From: Ashinkailepas kermadecensis
Taxonomy: Eukaryota; Arthropoda; Thecostraca; Neolepadidae
Assembly: GCA_034440615.1 (NCBI GenBank)
Contig: JAOTOM010003955.1
Location: 50,001-114,000, forward strand
Length of the DNA: 64,000 nucleotides
Reading direction: 5' to 3'
The notes beneath the pieces were generated by a model. It saw only the letters and a list, made by a program, of their open reading frames with translations. It was not told the origin of the DNA and did no database searches. Positions 39,481 through 51,131 of the stretch are shown here, piece by piece. The number at the start of each line of letters is the position of its first letter. Position 1 is the stretch's first letter. Both the position numbers and the translations under genes were made by a program.

Positions 39481-42400
39481 CTACAACGATGGACAGATGA
39501 CATGGAGCTTAATGTCGGAGATATATTCAAATAATGTGCCCGTGTGGGTAAAACGCGAATCGTGACCTAGAATGTCAGCAAGAGTAAGCGAGTCTACTCG
39601 TTATCCAAAATGCCGTCTTCGCTGCACTCGAAAGCGGGGACATGACAACAGGGCATGACGCACTGTGAGGGGTACATCACAATGGTCGCAGATCGGCCTG
39701 GACTCGTTCATCAGCAAGTAAATATGGGTGGCGTATGTGTGACCTATCCTCAGCCTAGACAGTACTATTTCTTGACATCGGGATTTTCTTACGGATGACT
39801 TCCATAACACTAGGCGGCTTTTCAATGTTTTTAGCTTATTATTCTCAATTGAGTCCCACGCTTTCTGCCATTTGAGCTCGAAGAATGCGTTGATGGTCTG
39901 GTTGAGATTTGTGGCAGGAAGGGGAAGTACATGGCTTACCGGCTGCCCTCTTTGCCGCCGCATCAGCCATGTCGTTTCCGGTAATGCCCACATGGCTAGA
40001 GACCCAGCACAGCGTGACGCTTTTTCCAGACTGGCTGAGGGTATTAAGACGAATCGCGATGTCCTGTAAAAGGGGGTCACGTGGATAAAAGGACTTCAGA
40101 GCCGAAAGACTGCTTAACGAATCTGAGACAACAACATGAGTACTTTCATGCCCCACTTCAATGAAGCATAACGCTTTTTGAATGGCCATCAATTCGGCGG
40201 TATACACGGACGCGTGTGCAGGCAGTGTAAATGACCTTGTATTGGACCCACTCACGAAAGCACAGCCCACACCACTCGCAGTCCTTGAGCCGTCGGTATA
40301 AGTAAAAACACACTCATGATAAGTTTCCAGGTGCTCTAGGGCTTTCATGCGAAAGAGTTCTGGAATCACCTTCGTTTTGCAAGTGTCCGCCAAGTGGATG
40401 TCTATCATAGGAGGAGTCAGTTCCCAAGGCGGAGTTCGTATTAACTCCATCCTCATGATGCTGCGCAGGCGAATTCTGCTCTCCTGCAGCAACTCTCGAA
40501 CGCGAAGACAAAATGGGTTCGAGCTGGTGCCTCTTCGCTGCTGGAATATCTCCTGGATGCGAGAAGAAAACACAGACTCATAAGCTGGGTGCGTGGGGAA
40601 TTGCTTTAGCCTACAAGCGTAGCGCAGTCCGAGTTTTGCTCTTCTCATTGATAATGGCGGCTCATGAGCTTCCGCCAAGAGACTCGCGACTGGCGAAGTA
40701 CGGAATGCTCCCGTAGCGATCCTCAAGGCTGCATGGTGGATGGTGTCCAGTATGCGTTTGCTTGAGGTGCTGGCCGAGCCGTAGACAAAGCAGCAGTAGT
40801 CAAGTTTGGATCGTATAAGTGATCGGTATAGCCGTAGAAGGGTAGTTTTGTCCGATCCGTATGTAGTCCTAGACAGGCATTTCATGAGATTTAATGAACT
40901 ACTGCACGATTCGCGCAGAACTTGTAGATGGTGTCTATAGGTGATACGGCTGTCAAAGAGGACACCCAAGAATCTTGCTGTCGGTCGGAAAGGTATTTCT
41001 TGTCCGTAAAGCTGGATTTTTGGATTGTAGCAGTTTCGACGACGGCAAAAGTGCATAGCTACTGTCTTTGTCTTGGAGAAACGGAAACCATTTACAATAC
41101 TCCACCTTTCCAGATGCGAGACCGCAATCTGCATCTGTCTGGACAGGGATGATGTACGTGATGCTGAGGACCAAATTCCGACGTCATCGACAAACAGCGA
41201 TTTACCAATTCCACGTGGAAGACTATCTCCAATGTCATTGATCATGACTGCGAACAGCGCAACGCTCAAAATACTTCCCTGAGGGACACCGTTCACCTGA
41301 GTGAAAGTATCGGACAGAACATTCCCAATCCGTGCACGGAACGTCCTATCGGCCAAAAAATTATTCATAAAGGTAACCATATGTCCGCGGACGCCAGCAT
41401 TCCAAAGTTTCAGAAGTATACCGTGCCTCCATGTGGTATCATAGGCGCCCTCGATGTCGAAGAAGATAGCGCCTACGTGTCTCTTTTGTTTAAAGCTGGC
41501 TCGGATTTCCGTATCAAGTCTTAAAACATGGTCAATTGTAGAGCGGTATTTTCTAAACCCACACTGCGCGTTCGTAAAAAAAGTTTCGTTCCTCCAAGAG
41601 CCATGTAAGACGCAGGTTCACAAGTCTTTCCATCAATTTACATATACATGAGGTGAGCGAGATTGGTCGATAATGCAAAGGTTCAAAACCGCTCTTGCCC
41701 GGTTTCAACAATGGGACTACGGTAGCTTCTCGCCAAGCGGGCGGAAACTCGCCTCCGCTCCAAACAGCATTAAAAGTCCTGAGGAGCATTTCAAGCGCGT
41801 TTGCGGGGAGGTGACGAAGCATCTCGTTATGCACATTGTCTGGTCCCTCAGACACACAGCGTAAAGAATCAGTTGCTGAAATCAACTCAGTCAGTGTAAA
41901 GGGTAAGTTGTACGAGTGCTGGTCCGGGGTTTCAAAATCAACAGGCGTAGCCTCGCAGTAGGCTTGATGCCGCCTAAACCTGGAGTTACTGTTGCGGTTC
42001 ATGCTGCGTTCTGCAAGGGCGCCAGCGATTGTATTTGCGACATGGTAGGGTTCAATAACGACGCGGCCATCCACGTGTAGAGTTGGTAGTGGAAGTGACC
42101 GAAATTTCCCCGATATACCTTTTATTTGAGACCACACTTGCGATGATGGCACAGAGCGAGTCAGATTGCTGACGTACGCCATCCATGACGCCTTCTTTGC
42201 CTTTCGGATCGTGCGACGTGCAGCCGCCCTCGCTTCCCGAAAAGCTAATAGGTTATCGTTGGTACTATTTCGGCTAAATTGCTTCAGGGCACGGCGCCGC
42301 TTCCTAATCGCTGTTCTGCACTCGTCAGTCCACCACGGGACTGGTGTACGTCGAGGAGAGCCAGCAGTGCGAGGTATGCACTCGAAAGCGCACTGCAAAA

Positions 42401-43193
42401 GTATGGAGGTAATAGTTTGCACTGACATTGCACAAGGAGTGTCGTATTCGCTAAAACGTGCTTGCAGCCGAGCTGTAAAAACCGACCACTCAATTTTTCT
42501 AAAATTCCACCGCTGTGGCCTGGACCCCAGAACTGCTCCTTCCAGGAATTCCAGCCAAACGGGGAAGTGGTCGCTCCCGTGGAGATTTTCCTCCGCGAAC
42601 CAGTCGAAATAATTTGCGATCTGTGGGCAAGCGATACTTAGATCTAGCGCAGAAGTATTTCCAGATGGTAGTGATAAATAGGTTTGTGCGCCAGTGTTCA
42701 GAATACATAGGGACTCCTCCAACATGAAAGTTTCAAGGCTTCTTCCACGTATGTTGGTGTCTGCACATCCCCATACTGTGTGGTGGGCGTTAAAATCGCC
42801 CAGAAGTAAAATTGGTGGAGGGAGCTCGGCTAGCAGTCGTCGGAGTGCTGCAGAAGGCAACGCGGATCCAGGCGGGAGATATATGGAGCATATGCTGATC
42901 GAGATATGACCGAAGACTACTTTTGCGGCTACCGCCTGGAGAGACGTACTCAGAGCCAGAGGTTGGGCGGGAGCACTACTATGCACCGCCAGCATGACAC
43001 CTCCATGTGCAACAGTATCAGTGCTGCGGTCCTTGCGAAAAACCTGGTAGCTACTTAAAAATAACGGGCTGTCGGGTGACAACTTCGTCTCTTGTATACA
43101 TGCGACTACCGGGTTCCTGTGATGTAGTAAAATCTGTAGCTCCTGGAGACTGATCCTGATGCCTCTACAGTTCCATTGTAAAACAAAAGACAT
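39481..43193 (-). pseudogene. LINE ORF2 with two frameshifts and one stop
   Basis: It has the same domain order as copy 1: endonuclease (LQWNCRGIR, IQETK, LGDFNAHH, SDHFPVW), RT (YRPISLTS, GVPQGSILS, LFVDDVGIW), RNase H (YTDGSRTASG, YTAELMAI, VSDSLSS, HVGITGNDMADAAAK) and CDHCDVPLTVRHALLSC. The first frameshift is in a run of seven A/T near 41,577-41,583, after RLTWLLEERN. The second is near 39,955 right after DAAAKR. A TAA at 39,601-39,603 interrupts the frame before its natural end at 39,481 (VICPSL-stop). The amino-acid sequence differs widely from copies 1 and 2, so this is another family. It cannot make a full protein unless the frameshifts are assembly errors. Confidence 0.92.
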
Positions 43194-43251
43194 GTTAACT
43201 AGTAGTGACTAGACTAGTACGGACTAGTGGACTAAACTAGACTAGTACGGT

Positions 43252-43435
43252 CTAAAAGTCGGTACGACCAGATGCAGTGTCGAGGCGACCAATCGGCCCT
43301 GTCCCAAGTGAATGGGTTCTCGGACGAGAGCGTGGTGATGCTTCTCTATCCGGCGGGGAGCCGGCCCAAGGTAATGCACGCTTTTGGGGAGCGTTCACGC
43401 GCGGAGGAGGGGGAGGGCGCATTTTGGGCGGGCTA
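43252..43435 (-). pseudogene. C-terminal piece of LINE ORF1
   Basis: The minus-strand frame reads MRPPPPPR, QKRALPWAGSPP, SRPRTHSLG, aligning with MGPPPPPPR, QKRGLPTSGSPP, SRPRTQSLG at the end of ORF1 in copy 1. It stops at 43,252, 58 bp before the ORF2 start. That gap is filled by CTAGT/ACTAG repetition. Confidence 0.8.
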
Positions 43436-43436
43436 C

Positions 43437-46129
43437 TGCCCAAGGTTAACCGGGGTCGTGGCCGCGGCCGTGGGGCGGCTGCGGGTGTGGCGGCTGCCAC
43501 TTCGCCCCACCCTGTCCCGGGGACACCTGACACCCCCCGGGCGGTGACCCCTGCTCCGGCTGAGAGGCGCTTGTCGCCTCTCCAGCAGGAGCTCCTGGAG
43601 CGCCTCCAGGACCTGCTCGATCGCAGGGCCTGTTGGACGGAGGTCGAGCCGGTCCTGGAGGAGCTCTGCCATCGAGCGGAGGAGCTCAACGCCGAGCACC
43701 ATCTCAGGCGTGCGGCCGGCCGGACGGGCGGCGGTCGCAACGGTGCTGGTGCGCCGGGCACTGCCGCCCGGGCACCCGGCCCCAGACCTCCTCCCTCTCG
43801 CCCCCCTAGTCCCCCCTGGCCCCGCATGTACGTGTGCCCGTCCACGGACCCCCTGCCCCACCCCGTCCCGAACCGGCTGTGCCGCGCGGTGAGAGTCACC
43901 GGGTCCCCTGACGGGCCCCGATGCATGACCCCCGCGAGGCCAGCCGCCTCCAGCGGCTCTACAGGACCGATCGCGCCAAGGCGGTGCGGGGCCTTCTCGA
44001 GGGGACGGCGCCGCGGTGTGGGGTGTCTGAGGCCGACCTGCGAGCCCACTTTGCCGCGCCCCTGGCTGCCCAGCCGGGGGAGCGGGAACCGTGGGCGGAC
44101 TGGCCGGCCGGGGCCCCCCAGTTGGGGCGTGCCCCCGACTGCCCGCACCTGACGGCGCCCGTCCGCAGAGATGAGGTCTGGCGCCGCCTGCGTCGTGCTT
44201 CCAACACGGCGCCGGGCGCTGACGGCCTGCGCTATGCCGCGTGGCGCGCCCTGGATCCCGACTGTCTCCTCCTGGCGGCGGCATTTGAGCTGTGCCGGCG
44301 AGCGCAGCGTGTGCCGCCGTCGTGGAAGGAGTCCGAGACAGTCCTGATCCACAAGGGTGGCGACCCCAGCGTGGCTGCCAGCTGGCGCCCGATAGCATTA
44401 GGCTTGACGGTGGCCAAGCTGTACGCTGGAGTGTGGGCGGACCGGCTGAGCGCCTGGGCAGAGGCGGGAGATGTCCTGTCACCCGGTCAGAAGGGCTTCC
44501 GGTCCTTTGATGGTGTGCTGGAGCACAACTTTGTGATCCAGTGTGCGGTCAATGGGGCCCGTCGCTCCAATGAAGGGCGTCATGTGGCGTTTGTCGACCT
44601 GGCCAATGCGTTCGGCTCGGTCCCCCATTCACACCTTTGGAGTGTCCTGGACGCCTTCGGTCTTCCGGCCGAGGCTATGGGCATTCTACGTGACCTATAT
44701 GAGGGTTCGTCTACCAGATTCCGCACTGGTGGAGGCCTGACGGCCCGTGTGTGTCGACACCCTGCGGGGTGTTCGGCAAGGCTGTCCGCTCAGTGGGCTG
44801 CTTTTCAATATTGGAATGGAGCCCCTGCTGCGTGCGCTGGAGCGCGCGGAGATCAAGTGCCTAGCGTTTGCGGACGACCTGGCACTGATCTTCCCCACTG
44901 CCGAGGCTGCTCGGCGTGGGCTTGGCGTGCTCGAGCGCGGCTGCCGCTGGTGTGGACTGCAGTCGAACCCAGCAAAATCAGGACTGCTGTCGGTGCGGGC
45001 CGTCGCCCCGCCCGACCTCATGCTGTGTGGGGTGCTGCTGTCCGCCATCGGGGTGGGCAGCTCTTACCGGTACCTGGGTCGAGAGGTGGGTCACACTCGA
45101 CTCTCGCAGCCGCCGCTTCAGGTGCTGGCTGAAGCTCGTCGGGATGCTGAAAGGCTGTGCGATTCGGCTCTTGCCCCTTGGCAAAAGCTGGACGCGCTGC
45201 GTACTTTCATCGTCCCGCGACTTACCCACTGCCTGCGGCTTGGCGTGCTGCCTAAGGGGCCACTTCGAGCTTTCGACGTGGCGCTCCGCTGGCGAGTGAA
45301 GGGAATCCTCGGCGTGCCGTGCAGTGCCGTTGGGGGCTACCTGTACGCGCCTGTCTCGTCAGGTGGCGTGGGGCTGACGGAGTTTGTGACGGAGGCGACG
45401 TCTTGATGGCGGCTGCCACGTCGCAGTTCCTCCGCTCCCGTGACCCCGAGACGGCGCGCCTCGCCAGCGTCGAGCTCGAGACCGTGGTCCGCCGTCGGCT
45501 CGGCCGGGCACCCACACCAGCTGACCTGGCAGCCTACTTAAATGGGGAGCGGATGCGAGATGGCGGTGACGTGTCTTCACGATTCACGCGTACTCGTGTC
45601 GCCACTGTGGCGCTGGCCTCCCGATCGACCGCACAGTGCTGCGTTTCAGCTGCGCCACAACGCAGTGCTGTCCCGCCTAACGAATGCGGTGCCGCAGCGG
45701 GGCGGCACGGAGCTGCGCGTCAACCGACGGGTGCCGGGCGTGGACTCTGTCCTCCGCCCGGACCTGGTTGTGACGCGTGGCGACGAGGTCTCGTTGGTTG
45801 ATGTTACAATCGCCTTCGAGAACCGAGCCGCAGCGCTGCGTGCCGCCGCTGACGGGAAGCTGGCGAAGTATGCCTCCCTCGTGGAGCAGCTCCTCCAGCA
45901 GGGCAAAACGGCCTCGATCCACGTCTTCGTCGTGGGCTCCCTCGGTACTTGGTACCGGGGGAATGAGGCCGTGCTCAAACAGTTGCGTGTCAGTCGCTTC
46001 TATGCGAAGCTGATGCGTCAGCTGATGGTGAGTGACACCCTGAGGTGGTCCCGTGACGTGTACGTTGAACACGTCACCGGGCACCGCCAGTACCAGCAAC
46101 CCGCGGCCGTACGTCACGACCGTGGATAG
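43437..46129 (+). pseudogene. R2-group non-LTR retrotransposon ORF (RT + restriction-like endonuclease), decayed
   Basis: Read across at least four frame changes (near 43,915; 44,745; 45,395; 45,570). RT: NTAPGADGLRY, WKESETVLIHK, WRPIAL, FVDLANAFGSVPH, then GVRQGCPLSGLLF and LAFADDLALI (FADD at 44,867-44,878). C-terminal endonuclease: RPDLVV (PD at 45,758-45,763) and VDVTIAFE with D at 45,800, the R2-type PD...D spacing, then GKLAKY. A CRHC motif survives in another frame near 45,595. The N-terminal zinc-finger/Myb DNA-binding part is missing; only an R/G-rich and helical segment precedes RT. R2 proper inserts in 28S rDNA; no rDNA flanks it here, so it is displaced or belongs to a relative with another target. 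Confidence 0.85.
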
Positions 46130-46880
46130 GCAGGGTGTTACGCCATATCATGCGGGGCCCTGGGTGGAGGGGGCGAGGGGCCCTCGATGGCTCCGCCCTG
46201 GAGGCTCCTTGTCCTTTCCCAGGACTCACCTACCCCTCGGGCGTTGTGGCGGCGGCTGGCGCTGACTGGAGCAGCGCTGGGTGCTGCCGCCCCGACTTTT
46301 GGCCCGGCCGCATGCTCGCCGTTCTGGCGTGACGGCCGGGCCGCGGGGTGGCGCGCCAATTGTGTGTTGTGCTGGCGCGCCGCTCCGGGCTGGGGCGTGT
46401 GGTGCCCGCGCCGGGCCTGCTCTACGGGCCGCGGCGTGGGAGGTGTTTTTAATCATCTTTGCTTGTTTGTTTTAGGGCGGGCCGTCTCTCGATCCACGGT
46501 TTTCATGGCCCCTTTGGCCGCCGTGGCAATTATTTTTGATCTGTTATGATTGTGTGAAGTGTTTGTTGTTGTTTGTTTTTTTTAATTGTTTTTGTTGATG
46601 GTTTTAATTAGAGGGCGGCCCGCCCGGCATCTTATATGCCATCTTAGCTTTTTTAGCTTTTTAAGCCGGCGTTGCGGCCGCGGCCGTGCGGCGCCGGCTT
46701 TTTAATGTTCTTGTTTTGTTTTGTATTTGTATGTGTTTGGTGTGGTGCGCTCCCGGGCGGCCTGCCACGCCAGGTTTCGGCCGCCGGGGGCGCACCGGAA
46801 CGGATTGTGTGGCCGGGCACCAGCGTGGTGCCCGGGCACGAGGAAATGTCACACAGGAAATGTCACATACATGAAACATG
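46130..46880 (+). other. Probable 3' region of the R2-group element
   Basis: GC-rich blocks alternate with T-rich ones (46,445-46,615) after the ORF stop. Several inverted GCCGGC/GGCCGC words could fold. I found no tail that defines the element's 3' end. Confidence 0.4.
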
Positions 46881-47130
46881 AATGAAACATTTTTACGACC
46901 ACGGTTTTAAACAGATGCGCGTGACTGACGTCCTTCTCCGTGTCGTTTGTAGTGGTGCACGGCCGGCCGGGATCGTGTCTGAGCCTGAAGACGACGCAAT
47001 CGAGAGTGGAGACGGCACGCCCAGATCCCACACACCGGAGCTGCCAGCGCATCCGGAGGTGGTCGGGTTTAGATATTCTGACGGCACGGCGAATGGCACG
47101 CGGTCAGTAGTCAGAACCTACCTAATCTGA
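46881..47130 (+). other. Exon-like module, acidic peptide
   Basis: TCTCCGTGTCGTTTGTAG (ending about 46,950) resembles a 3' splice site. It is followed by an open frame reading SEPEDDAIESGDGTPRS and ending GTRS at a CG|GTCAGT donor-like site near 47,101. AGATGCGCGTGACTGACGTCC upstream is repeated at 47,187-47,207. This may be part of a host gene or of the DDE-transposase transcription unit downstream. Confidence 0.35.
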
Positions 47131-47206
47131 TAAATTAGCTCATCCCTTCCTCGCCGTGTATTTGTTTTCGATTTAAAAAAAAAAAATAGATGCGCGTGAC
47201 TGACGT

Positions 47207-47530
47207 CCTGACCGGCAAAACTTGACCTTGGCGGTCAAATTCAAGGTCAAAGGACGGGGTACCTCATAATGACCCGAATTTACACCCGGATCTTCCTAAA
47301 TGTGGTGTCAAAGTGTTCCTGGGGCCGATGACCAACCGCCGCTGAAGTGGCCTGACCGGCAAAACTTGACCTTGGCGGTCAAATTCAAGGTCAAAGGACG
47401 GGGTACCTCAAAATGACCCGAATTTACACCAGGATCTTCCCAAATGTGGTGTCAAAGTGTTCTTGGGGTCGATGACCAACCGCCGCTGAAGTGACCTGAC
47501 CGGCAAAACTTGACCTTGGCGGTCAAATTC
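47207..47530. repeat. 144-bp tandem repeat, 2.2 copies
   Basis: CCTGACCGGCAAAACTTGACC begins at 47,207, 47,351 and 47,495, exactly 144 bp apart. The first two units differ at only a few positions, and the third is cut after about 36 bp. Confidence 0.93.
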
Positions 47531-47539
47531 CTGACGCAG

Positions 47540-47845
47540 CCACAGGCGACCAGGTCACCTGTGGTCACAACAGTGACACCCGGTCAATATACAGCATATA
47601 TATATCAAATATATACCTTTCCCGTTCCATATTTGTATCTGAACTGTTCCCGGCCAACCCTCGTGACTTACCTGCCTTTTCGTCTGTGTGCCGTCCAGCA
47701 GTGCGCTGTCCTCCAGCCGCGCTGGGTATCTGGTGGACGTGTCGGATGATGAGGTGGCCGACGAGCCCCTGCCGTCCGCTACTGGCGACCAGGTCACCTG
47801 TGGTCACAACAGTGACACCCGGTCAGTATACGGCGTATATGACCT
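47540..47845 (+). other. Duplicated segment, exon-like
   Basis: GGCGACCAGGTCACCTGTGG...GTGACACCCGGTCA occurs at about 47,545-47,586 and again at about 47,784-47,825. The second copy follows a 3'-splice-like site (TGTGTGCCGTCCAG, ending 47,698) and an acidic frame (VDVSDDEVADEPLPS) ending DTRS at a CG|GTCAGT donor-like site. The first copy lacks that upstream part. Confidence 0.4.
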
Positions 47846-47899
47846 AAGAACATGCCGCAACGGCATATATATTATTACGCGGGTGTGTCACTTTAGCCG

Positions 47900-47935
47900 T
47901 TCGTGCCTAAAGCCCAAATAACCAACTAACTAACT
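47900..47935 (+). mobile_element. LINE/SINE-type tail on the plus strand
   Basis: CCTAAAGCCCAAATAACCAAC followed by TAACTAAC matches the tail of the LINEs but in the opposite orientation to all the other LINE tails in the window. GGCGTATATGACC upstream (47,842) matches the 5' half of the hairpin; the rest is rearranged. Confidence 0.55.
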
Positions 47936-48137
47936 CGGCCAACTCTCGTCACTTACTCGCCTGCTTGGGTGAGGAGCCACCGTCCACTCTGCGGCGCGGA
48001 TAAATATGTGGAAAACGTTACGAGTCGCCAAACGCTAGAATTTCATTTGTTGCGGACTTTATGCAACGCGCACTTGCCAATGCTTGTAGAACGAGGCAAT
48101 TATCCTGATATGTATGTATCCTGTGTCTTTTCCTCAG

Positions 48138-50543
48138 CGAGATCCGGAAATCCTTTAGATCATCCTCCTCCGTGGCTGGCGACTCCGGACTGGGCACTGA
48201 TGATGAACAGGAACATGCACCTGACAAGAAAACCAAGACAGTAAATCACATGACATTCCAGCTTACACGGCAGCAAGCAGAGCGCATGTTCGACGGGGAC
48301 AAGCGCCGTAAGGGATGGCCTGGCACCCTGTTCGCCGCGTTCTGCAACAGCGGTGTGGCTGAAATGCCCTGTGTGCTGGCCGTCAAGTACAGCCACATAA
48401 AGCCACTTCAATCTCAACGGAAGACGTCTGCTCCATTTTTCTCTTGTCTGGCACACTGTAAACTCCCGAACTGCTTCTCCTACAAATTCACCATTCAAAA
48501 AAGGCCCGGACATTCACACACAACGGTGCACTGTGAGCAGCGGGGAAATTCCGAAGTGTCCCAACACGCGCACAGTACCTACTGGGCACATCGAAACCTG
48601 GCAGGAGAACGCCGAAAGATCGTGGCTGACGTCACAGACAAGGACGGAGCGTACCTGACACATGTCAACATGGCATCAGAGGCATCCGGTGCGCACATAA
48701 AGAAGGGTAACATGATGGACGCACCACCTGAACAAGTGCTGAGACAAGCAGCGTACGAGCGGCGCATGGAGGAACGGCTGGCGAAGGAGTGGTCACAAGA
48801 CGTCGAGCTGACCATGGACGTCTCTGCCCAGGGCGATTTGACAAGCAAGGTCGTCAAGGGGGCATACAGTCGGTGTGCCGAGTCCCAATGGCTGTGCATA
48901 TGTACCGGGAATACTTTCTGAAGAAGTACCATGGCAGCCAAACGACGATACACATCGACGCAACAGGCTCGGTATCGAAGCAGATGGGAGCCAAACGGCC
49001 ATATCTGTACTTGATTGTGGCAGATGGTGACAGAGTCAAAGGAGATCTTAGCTACCCTCTCGGCATCTCCTGTCCGAGAGCCACATCGTGCCAACGGTAG
49101 CCTACTGGCTGTCTCACCTCAGTCATGGCTACCGACGTGTTAACAATGCCCCCTTCTCTCCTCCCCAAGTGGTCATCGACCATTTGTGGGCCCTCATCCA
49201 TGCTGTCGCTTGGGGTATAGAGAACACAAACCTTCATGACTACCTGGGGGCGTGCTGGAAGACAGCAACAACCGAGTGCAACAAGCGAAAGACCATCATC
49301 AGTTTGTGTGGTGCACACGTCTCACACAGTTTTGTCGGTACTTTGAAGCAGCACGGCGTTAGAAAGGAGGCTACACCTGCATACATGTGGTTATTCGCCA
49401 AGCTACAAAAAGCCAAAACCCTCAGCCAAATCGACGCCGTCTTTCGGAAAATCTGCCAATTGAGCCTCACCAGAGAAGTGCCAGAGGACATTGCCGCGGA
49501 ACTCGAGAACCTCGGAGGCTCGGCTGCCGACGATGAGGAGAGGAACAAAATCATGGACCCCGACGAAGACAATCCCACGACAGGAAGGTACCAATCAACA
49601 CCGTTTGGCCGTCACTTCCACCAAATCAAGAAGTCAGTATCGGAAAATTCAAGACCTGGGACAGCCTGTTGAGAGCCAGTTCTTCTACCCTAAACTTATC
49701 GATCACATGCTGCGGAGTCTAATGCCTCTCGCCCCTCTATGGTCCGAGATCATGTCGCTTCCCGTACCAACAAATGCGGCAGTGGAATCCCATTTCCGAA
49801 TCATAAAAAGACAGTTGCTCAAAGCACGCACCCGCCTCCATCCACCAGACCTAATTCGGAAACTGGTCAACTCGGAAGCGACCAGAGAGAAACTCGATCA
49901 GAAACCCAGCAAGCCAGCACCACGAGGACGGAAGAGAGCACAAGACGATGACACAGAAACCCAGGAAGAGCGGTGGGAAAAAAGAAACTCAGCCAAGAAA
50001 CCCACATGGTACGCGAAAAACAAGCCGCCGTCATGCCTCAACATCGAAAAACCAAGGCACCCACAGAATACCACGACACCCATCAGCCAGTCACCACCGG
50101 TCAGCCAAGCACCGTCCATCAGGCAGTCATCACCGGCCAGCCAAGCACCACCGATCAGACAGTCACCACCGGCCAGCCAAATACCGCCCATCAGCCAGTC
50201 ACCACCGGCCAGCCGCGCACCACCCACCGCCTCTACTCCAAAGTCCGACGCACTCCATTTAACCAAAGACTCGAAAACAACCAGCGCGGACTCATCGTCT
50301 ATAATAGATATCGTGGAGTGTAGCAGCTTAAACACGGGGTATACTTCATTTGGTAGTGAGGGGAACCCCGTGGTCGTTGATGATCACAGCCACCCCGGTC
50401 GACCGGAAAGGCGATGGGATACCATAAACTGCCACCAAGACGTTCTGCAGAGTCTCGAGCCGAAGACCTGGCTCGCCGATGAGGCGATCGACAGAAGGGG
50501 GAAAATGTCCTTCGCCCGCGACGAATCACACCAGACCACCTAA
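48138..50543 (+). pseudogene. DDE-type transposase-like gene with Ulp1-like end, three frameshifts
   Basis: TGTGTCTTTTCCTCAG at 48,122-48,137 looks like a 3' splice site, and the exon frame EIRKSFRSSSSVAGDSG opens right after it. Parts in order: a Cys/His zinc-binding segment (CLAHCKLPNCFSYKF...HTTVHC); IDATGSVSKQ near 48,955, the first-Asp motif of DATGSV transposases; VVIDHLWALIHAVAWG and TIISLCGAHVSHSF, matching the DFSWALI and CxAH blocks of such proteins; NAAVESHFRIIKR; a Pro/Ser/Gln-rich linker; and SLEPKTWLADEAID, resembling the start of Ulp1/C48 proteases. Frames change near 48,885, 49,080 and 49,620. Family assignment (MULE-like versus KDZ) is uncertain. Note ID (not DF) at the second-Asp block. 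Confidence 0.6.
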
Positions 50544-51121
50544 ACCAGTACCCCTGGCTGGCCATTTCGAAACTGGGGGACCGGACTGGCGCATGGTGCA
50601 GCGCATGTGCTCAATTCGGAGGGAGTAGAAACTCAGAGGGCAAAGTGACGGAACGCGGACAGCTGCTGGGGAAGCTGGTTAACAAGCCACTGAACGACTT
50701 TTCGGACCTAACCGGAAAGAATGGCGCGTTGGTGCAGCACAACAAGCACCCACATCACCTCTTGAACATACAGAAGGCCTCCGAATTCAAGGCCCGCTAC
50801 AACAAGGCTGAGCTCGATGTGGCATACCAGGTAGAGACAGCGAGCCAGCGCGAGATGGAGAAAAATCGCGCTATCATCGGCGCCATCGTCGATACTCTGA
50901 AGCTGGTGGCTGTCCAGAATATTCCGCTTCGCGGCCATCGAGATGACGGACGCATTGATCCGAGCGGAGCCTTTCCCACTGACAACGACGGAAACTTCCG
51001 CATGCTTCTGCGCTTCCGTATACAGTCGGGCGACGCCGTGCTGCAGAAGCACCTTCGAGAGGCGAGCAGTAACGCCCTGTATACAAGCAAGAGTGTGCAG
51101 AACGATTCTCGAGGACATGGC
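50517..51121 (+). pseudogene. TTF-type zinc finger / hAT-like (DUF4371) N-terminus
   Basis: The frame reads YPWLAISKLGDRTGAWCSACAQF, the TTF-finger signature of ZMYM1/hAT-like proteins. It continues through LVNKPLNDFSDLTGKNG, HHLLNIQKASEFKARY and FRMLLRFRIQSGDAVLQKHL, the conserved start of the hAT-like domain. It opens in a different frame as the Ulp1-like segment stops, overlapping it by about 25 bp. It ends at about 51,121 where the non-coding repeat block starts, so the catalytic part is missing. Confidence 0.7.
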
Positions 51122-51131
51122 AATGTCCTCG

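Larger units (their letters stand above)
39322..43440 (-). mobile_element. Broken LINE of a second family
   Basis: The 3' end at 39,322 has a TGGTTGGTTATTTGAG tail and a hairpin with perfect inner stem GACC/GGTC (39,352-39,365). ORF2 follows, then the last about 60 codons of ORF1 up to about 43,435, where the sequence changes to an R2-group element on the opposite strand. Either the LINE is 5'-truncated there or the R2-type sequence interrupts it. Confidence 0.88.

Noticed and set aside
43252..44482. Minus-strand frames of about 350 codons opposite the R2-group ORF
   Set aside because: Only the last about 60 codons (LINE ORF1 end) are homologous to anything; the rest mirrors the R2-type sequence.
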